Shown here one piece after another: positions 60,509-64,000 of a stretch of DNA of 64,000 bases; the first letter of the stretch is position 1, and every line of letters begins with the position of its first letter. The position numbers and the translations under genes were made by a program. The stretch is taken from NCBI GenBank assembly GCA_003550325.1, contig QKWP01000137.1:355554-419553 (forward strand), in the 5' to 3' direction. Source of the DNA: Gigaspora rosea (lineage: Eukaryota > Glomeromycota > Glomeromycetes > Diversisporales > Gigasporaceae). Under the pieces are notes generated by a model. That model searched no databases, was not told where the DNA came from, and was given only the letters and a program-made list of their open reading frames with translations.

Positions 60509-61371
60509 AATCCTCTTTATTTTAAACAAATATTTAACTGAATAGTGTCACAGTTATAGTTGGTCACTGCATAATGTATTCTAGAAAATAATCTAATGCA
60601 TAAAATATCTACCTACTCTACCTATGAGACGCACCTTTTATATGATTTTTTTTTTTTTTAGCAGCAAATTTTGAAGTTTGTTTTTAATTTTATATAAATC
60701 TAAAAACCATAAGTGTAAAGTTGCATTAAATGCCTATTTTTAAATAAGTGTATAGTGCCTTTTATAGATAAGTACAAAATAGGAGTTTGAATTCCATAAT
60801 CCATAATAACGGTTTCATGGATGAAACTATTCTATAAAAATTGACTTAAAAGAATAAGATCGTTTATAAAACGAGACTCTCTAAATACAAGCACCAATTT
60901 GAGAATATATGTTGTCTTCTAATCCAATTGGTTATTCTTTGTGAAGGAATATATTTTTACGAATTCATCTAATATACAATATGTTTAACAAGATATAACA
61001 TGGGTACAGTGATTGTGTTTATTTTAATTTATCTTCTAGAAAATTAAGTAAGCATTTGTATATTATTTTGTTTCTTTTTAGGATAATACTACAAACAATT
61101 CCACAGGAACACAGAATTATCTTTTATTACATCATCCAATCACATTGTTGTAGTAAGTACATTGATTATCAACTGCAAACTTTAATTATGTACCCTTTTT
61201 AGAATAGCATGCGATATATGTTATATTTTTTTTTGGTTATGCGTACGTGCGTGTAGAGAGCATCATGTGAATTCCTTGAATAAAAATTTGAATATTCGAT
61301 AATGGGTCTACTTCGAGGTAAAATTGCCAAGAAACTTTATTTTTTATATTGAGATTGGACCTACCTAAAAT

Positions 61372-61460
61372 TAGGGCTGCATCGGTCCGGTCCGGTCCGG
61401 TCCCTAAGAGGACCGTTAACATAGTATTTACGGTCCCGGTCCGGTCCGGTCCTTCGGTCT
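61372..61460. repeat. Element end with GGTCC tandem repeats
   Basis: It starts tagggctgcatcggtccgg immediately after cctaaaat. Two clusters of ggtccggtccggtcc lie at 61385-61402 and 61434-61452. A TAGGG start with short subterminal repeats suggests a hAT-type end, but I find no opposite end in the window. Confidence 0.55.
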
Positions 61461-61604
61461 CCATGATTACGTCTATCTTAATGCATAAGATTTTATTGGC
61501 CCAAAATGACGTAATAATTTACTGTCAGATGTAATATGATCTACGTTACACCTGATCAAGAAATTTGATTGGGTGATACGAACATCACAGTTATGTTTAC
61601 AAGG

Positions 61605-62132
61605 TGTTACGATCGGTTGGGAGAGCTTGATTAAATTGTGCCGGTTTAGTTCGATCGTGAACAAAAGTAAATGGTTTAAAACAATAAACTAACACACATA
61701 GTTTCGGGTTATAAGGTTTATCTTTATTAAATTAAATCAATACATCGGGTTATCACAATAATACTAAATGCAATCAAACATTGTTAACTCTACTCGTCTC
61801 TTTACTAAAACCCGTCCTATTTATACTTTCTATTCCCAACTCTTAATCCTAATCTATTGATGGAAGCTTCAAGCTCTCGGCTGGCGCTTTAAGCTCTCGT
61901 CTGGAGCTTCAAGTGCTCATTTGGAGCTTTGAGCGCCCGATTGGAGCTTTGAGTGCCCGATTGGAGCTTTGAGCGCCCGATTGGAGCTTTGAGCTCCAGA
62001 TCGGAGCTTCGAACGCCCGTAGATCATTTCCCATGATAAAACAATGATATAAGACTAACCAAATAAAGAAAACAAAGAAATAAGAAATAAAAATAAAAAA
62101 ATAAAAATATTATTATTCGTCGCATAACATCA
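61605..62132 (-). repeat. LTR of a minus-strand LTR element (3' LTR)
   Basis: On the plus strand it begins tgttacgatcgg and ends cataacatca (TG...CA). Directly to the right is ccctcgctt, on the minus strand AAGCGAGGGA, a purine tract expected before a 3' LTR. The partner LTR would lie beyond the window. About eight 20-bp tandem units (ttggagctttgagcgcccga) fill 61861-62020. Confidence 0.65.
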
Positions 62133-64000
62133 TCCCTCGCTTGAGAAGATGAGCTCTGGCGAATCACTCATCCAACCTTGACGAGCCTACAGACTACCTT
62201 GGGGCGTCTCTAATTATTTCAAAATGTTTTTTTTTTTCGGTTATATTCATACGATTTCCTTACGTCCAACCTTTTTCCACGATCACCCAAGTTGTTATGG
62301 ATAAATAGCCTTCCAACCAAGAGCATCATTAATGGTATTTCTCCACTATCGACACCAGCTCTAAATTCGTAAGTCACATGATCATTCTTGAAATCCCCGA
62401 ATCCATTCGGTATGTACTTTCTTCGCTTTTCCTTATACTTTAGTGGCTTTTCGGCTTTATGTCTACTAATCCACCTTTTTTACTCGGGACTTCATTGCAA
62501 TCTCATTTGCGACGGTATTCCTTTCATGCCCTTTTTTATACCATTCAGATTTCACGGGAATTTCATCTCCGACCTTGCACAGCAGTACGTTTAATATAGA
62601 CTTTCCTCTTCTTTCACTAACTTCACACCTCTGATTTTTTCCACTTTTAGTATCCAAACTCCATACGTATCATCAAGACTCTTTCCGTATACCTTTTCTT
62701 CTTTACTGTCATCCTCCTTTCGTTTTGGTGACTTTGTTTCTCTTTTAATCGAATTGATTTGAGCCTTAAATAATTCGATTTTCGTCCTCCATGCTTCACA
62801 GGCGGCTTTTAAAGTTTCACAACCTGCAATCGGTTTTCTCTCTTCCACTTCGATTCCAATCGACTCATTCTTTTCGGCTCTTATCCCATTCTCATTACAG
62901 GGTTTTGGATTATCAGCCCCATCGAAATGATCTTTATTTGGGCGGTACATTTTCACTTTATTTTCAGCCTTGGTAATGCTCATTTTTGATGATTTTTTGT
63001 GGTAAGACAAAGCCTTATATTCAGCCCTTTTATCTGGTGTTGCAGCCATTTTTCCTTAGTTAAATACTAACACATTGTCATCACTTTCATTGCACTTTAT
63101 CGCGGTCACTTCATTACCAACACTTATTTCCTTTGACCAACCATTAACTCCATTTACCGATTTTTGAAGATTATTCGGTATTGGGCAACATCGGCCAAGA
63201 TCACGTGGTCCGTCATCACGGTCGGTCTTTTTAGATTTTCAGTGGTCGTTGAATGTCCTCTGTTCTTTTCTTTCAACATCGACCTTATTTTGTAGATAGT
63301 AGAAAACGTCAGGCAAAATAGGTACAAATCCTTGATAATATTTGGCAGCTTTATGTTGTTCTTTTTCGATTGTACCCTCATTTTGATAATTACGTTCACC
63401 GTTAAACAAGGTTCGGATGTCGTCCAACGGATCCTCATCCTTTTGACAGCCATTCCTCTTTTTTCTTGGGACTTCTTGCTTATAATTTTTAGGTTTCTCT
63501 TTTTCTCGTTTTTTGCTTCCTAAACCAACTTTTGGCAAAGAGTCGACGGGTTTCGTTTTCTCTTTATTTTTACATTTAGCCGCAATCACGTGTCCACTCA
63601 TTCCAATTCGGGAAGTGGAACATGGTTCGAGAACTTCCGTTACTATTGGTTCTCCTTTTGGACTGAGCTTTGCTGGGCGGACTACGGAGACGGCATTGTA
63701 ATATAGGAAGGTAGGTATATCACTTCTTCTACATCTCTTTCATTTTCTAGCATATTTTCTAACACCTTTAAGGAAAACTTCAAAGCTTCGGGAATTTGCT
63801 TATCATCAAGGACCTTAGGGAACTTTCATTTATTATTGCTAGGAACTTATCATGTTGTGCTAAGGTAAGTGCTGTAAAAAGTGCGATACACCTTTTATCT
63901 AACCGTTTTACCTTTGGGCATTCGAGGATGGGATGGCTCTTTATTTGACACTGGGGATATCGCTCCTTATGAATAGCTTGCGAATATGTACTAACTTTGG
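62133..64000 (-). mobile_element. Inside of a minus-strand LTR element, partial, probably non-autonomous or broken
   Basis: Base composition is less AT-rich than the host DNA. Minus-strand open stretches (63601-63239 and 63049-62591) are Lys/Glu-rich with no recognised pol domain. A Cys/His-containing stretch (CQIKSHPILECPK, about 63955-63915) looks like a zinc-knuckle part of a gag protein. The order gag-like region, unknown region, purine tract, LTR fits a large non-autonomous LTR element or a broken one. The element continues past the end of the window. Confidence 0.45.

Larger units (their letters stand above)
56087..61371. repeat. Segmental duplication, copy B
   Basis: See copy A at 13891-20216. 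Here the match begins inside the TPR pseudogene and stops at cctaaaat, where a TAGGGCTGC element end begins. Copy B lacks the 14565-15765 insertion. Confidence 0.9.

Overview
The window looks like part of the genome of an arbuscular mycorrhizal fungus (Glomeromycotina, Rhizophagus/Glomus-like). This is inferred from very AT-rich DNA with short GT-AG introns, secreted membrane-anchored kelch proteins, BTB and TPR gene fragments, a RanBPM-type SPRY fragment, and a dense load of hAT, MULE, LINE, SINE and Ty3-like elements. I see no bacterial operon, CRISPR array, rRNA or tRNA gene. Only one host gene can be read from start to stop: a five-exon kelch gene on the minus strand at 16687-18782.

Layout. 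25-10007: a Ty3-like LTR element on the plus strand with near-identical 529-bp LTRs, holding part of a second, oppositely oriented LTR element and a 341-base assembly gap. 10124-10600: remnant of a SPRY gene. 11808-12942: an inverted-repeat element with a MULE-type MITE inside it. 13891-20216: copy A of a direct segmental duplication (TPR fragment, kelch gene), enlarged by a hAT insertion. 20580-22132: a hAT remnant and a broken BTB gene. 22133-38480: mostly AT-rich non-coding DNA with several MITEs whose target-site duplications can be read, two tRNA-headed SINE-like elements and a possible small secreted-protein gene interrupted by a hAT element. 38489-44613: a short hAT element that took in a full-length 5.3-kb LINE. 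45300-47800: MITE pieces and short repeats. 48274-52733: a decayed hAT transposase gene split by three nested elements. 55160-61371: a TPR pseudogene running into copy B of the duplication, whose kelch copy carries a one-base frameshift. 61605-64000: one LTR and part of the inside of another LTR element on the minus strand.

How it fits together. The window is mainly a record of nested transposition. hAT-type elements dominate: at least five insertions show exact 8-bp target-site duplications (gttagcac, cgtttaac, actatagg, gatgagag, cctgtaat). Most have no usable transposase and were presumably moved in trans by elements like the one at 48274-52733. The nesting gives relative ages: hAT before LINE at 38489-44613, SINE before hAT at 34380-35698, and the kelch duplication before the hAT at 14613-15559. 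The strongest leads are the kelch pair, the precisely bounded nested elements, the tRNA-headed elements with unrelated long bodies, and two places where a hAT element appears to have cut into a host gene.
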